Below the pieces are notes generated by a model. That model did no database searches, was not told the origin of the DNA, and saw nothing but the letters and a program-made list of their open reading frames with translations. Source: Bacillota bacterium (GTDB lineage: Bacteria; Bacillota; Clostridia; Oscillospirales; Butyricicoccaceae). From it: a stretch of DNA of 5,508 nt. Shown here in pieces: positions 5,116 to 5,508 of this stretch. The position numbers and the translations under genes were made by a program. The DNA is taken from the NCBI GenBank assembly GCA_030705725.1, contig JAUZPW010000118.1, forward strand, positions 1 through 5,508, in the 5' to 3' direction. The stretch's first letter is position 1, and each line of letters begins with the position of its first letter.

Positions 5116-5508
5116 GTGAACGTTTATTGGATGGGTGTTGCAACTCTCACCGGGATATACCTTATTGCAATTTTGGGCGTATCTATCCTTCTTGGCTTTA
5201 CGGGCCTTTTCTCGATGGGGCACGCCGGTTTTATGGCCATCGGGGCCTACGTCTCCGCAATGATAACGAAAACCTTTTCCCTTCCATTCTGGGTCGGTCT
5301 TCCTTTTGGAATAATTGCTGCGACCGCGATCGGGCTGCTCATCGGTTACCCGACGCTGAAGCTTAAGGGCGATTATTTCGTTATCGCAACTCTCGGCATC
5401 GGCGAAGTTGTTAAGCTTATAATCGAAAACCTCCCGGACGTGACCGGCGGCGCAAGAGGACTGACCGACGTTCCCAAAGGAACAAATTTATGGCTCACGC
5501 TCGTGCTG
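5116..5508 (+). CDS. livM: Branched-chain amino acid-type ABC transporter permease LivM, 5' part only
   Basis: The first 131 codons are visible and the frame is still open at the window edge; complete LivM proteins have about 300-350 residues. Signatures are GFTGLFSMGHAGFMAIGAY (about 27-45), the LRLRGDY-like loop YPTLKLKGDYFVIATLGIG (about 78-96) followed by EVVKLIIEN, and TGGARGLTDVP (about 110-120), all characteristic of LivM. It pairs with LivH in the membrane. The GTG at 5116 is chosen because the GGGGGA run at 5104-5109 lies at proper spacing. An ATG at 5114 is followed at once by TGA, and the in-frame ATG at 5131 would shorten the N-terminus by five residues and has no binding site. 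The livG and livF ATPase genes are expected downstream. Confidence 0.92.
   Translation, partial: MNVYWMGVATLTGIYLIAILGVSILLGFTGLFSMGHAGFMAIGAYVSAMITKTFSLPFWVGLPFGIIAATAIGLLIGYPTLKLKGDYFVIATLGIGEVVKLIIENLPDVTGGARGLTDVPKGTNLWLTLVL

Noticed and set aside
5114..5116. ATG just before the chosen LivM start.
   Set aside because: The next codon is TGA. The overlapping GTG at 5116 is in the LivM frame.
1..5508. CRISPR arrays, tRNA or rRNA genes, transposase genes and phage genes.
   Set aside because: No regularly spaced repeats, no cloverleaf or rRNA signature and no mobile-element protein motifs were seen on either strand.

Overview
The window looks like chromosomal DNA of an anaerobic Firmicute, most likely a Clostridia member. 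This is an inference from the strong GGAGG-type ribosome binding sites, TTG and GTG starts, an AT-rich promoter region with sigma-A-like boxes, a Gram-positive-style lipoprotein signal, and protein families common in gut and soil Clostridia. No RNA gene, insertion sequence, CRISPR array or phage gene is visible.

Layout: two gene sets diverge from one AT-rich regulatory region (about 2324-2917). Leftward (- strand) run a 583-residue M28-type aminopeptidase-like protein with a protease-associated insert (572-2323) and then, after 16 bp, an Asp/Glu/hydantoin racemase-family enzyme (555 to beyond the left edge). Rightward (+ strand) run a LivK-like substrate-binding lipoprotein (2918-4120), a LivH-type permease (4232-5104, TTG start) and the first 131 codons of a LivM-type permease (5116 to beyond the right edge, GTG start). 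The ATPases livG and livF would be expected just outside the window.

Working model (inference): the ABC transporter imports an amino acid or small amino-acid derivative, and the divergently transcribed hydrolase and racemase process it or a related compound in the cytoplasm. Shared control is plausible, because the two best promoter candidates lie back to back with their -35 boxes about 50 bp apart and each overlaps its own palindrome.

The most unusual points are: (1) a diverged direct repeat of about 65 bp, one copy over the leftward promoter and one in the rightward leader, which may be the best-preserved part of an older tandem duplication of about 175 bp; (2) an M28 active site in which the positions of the bridging Asp and catalytic Glu appear to be Cys and His; (3) strong hairpins in the leftward leader and between the binding-protein and permease genes. 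I see no clearly new defence or mobile system here; the window is mainly a transport and catabolism locus with an interesting control region.
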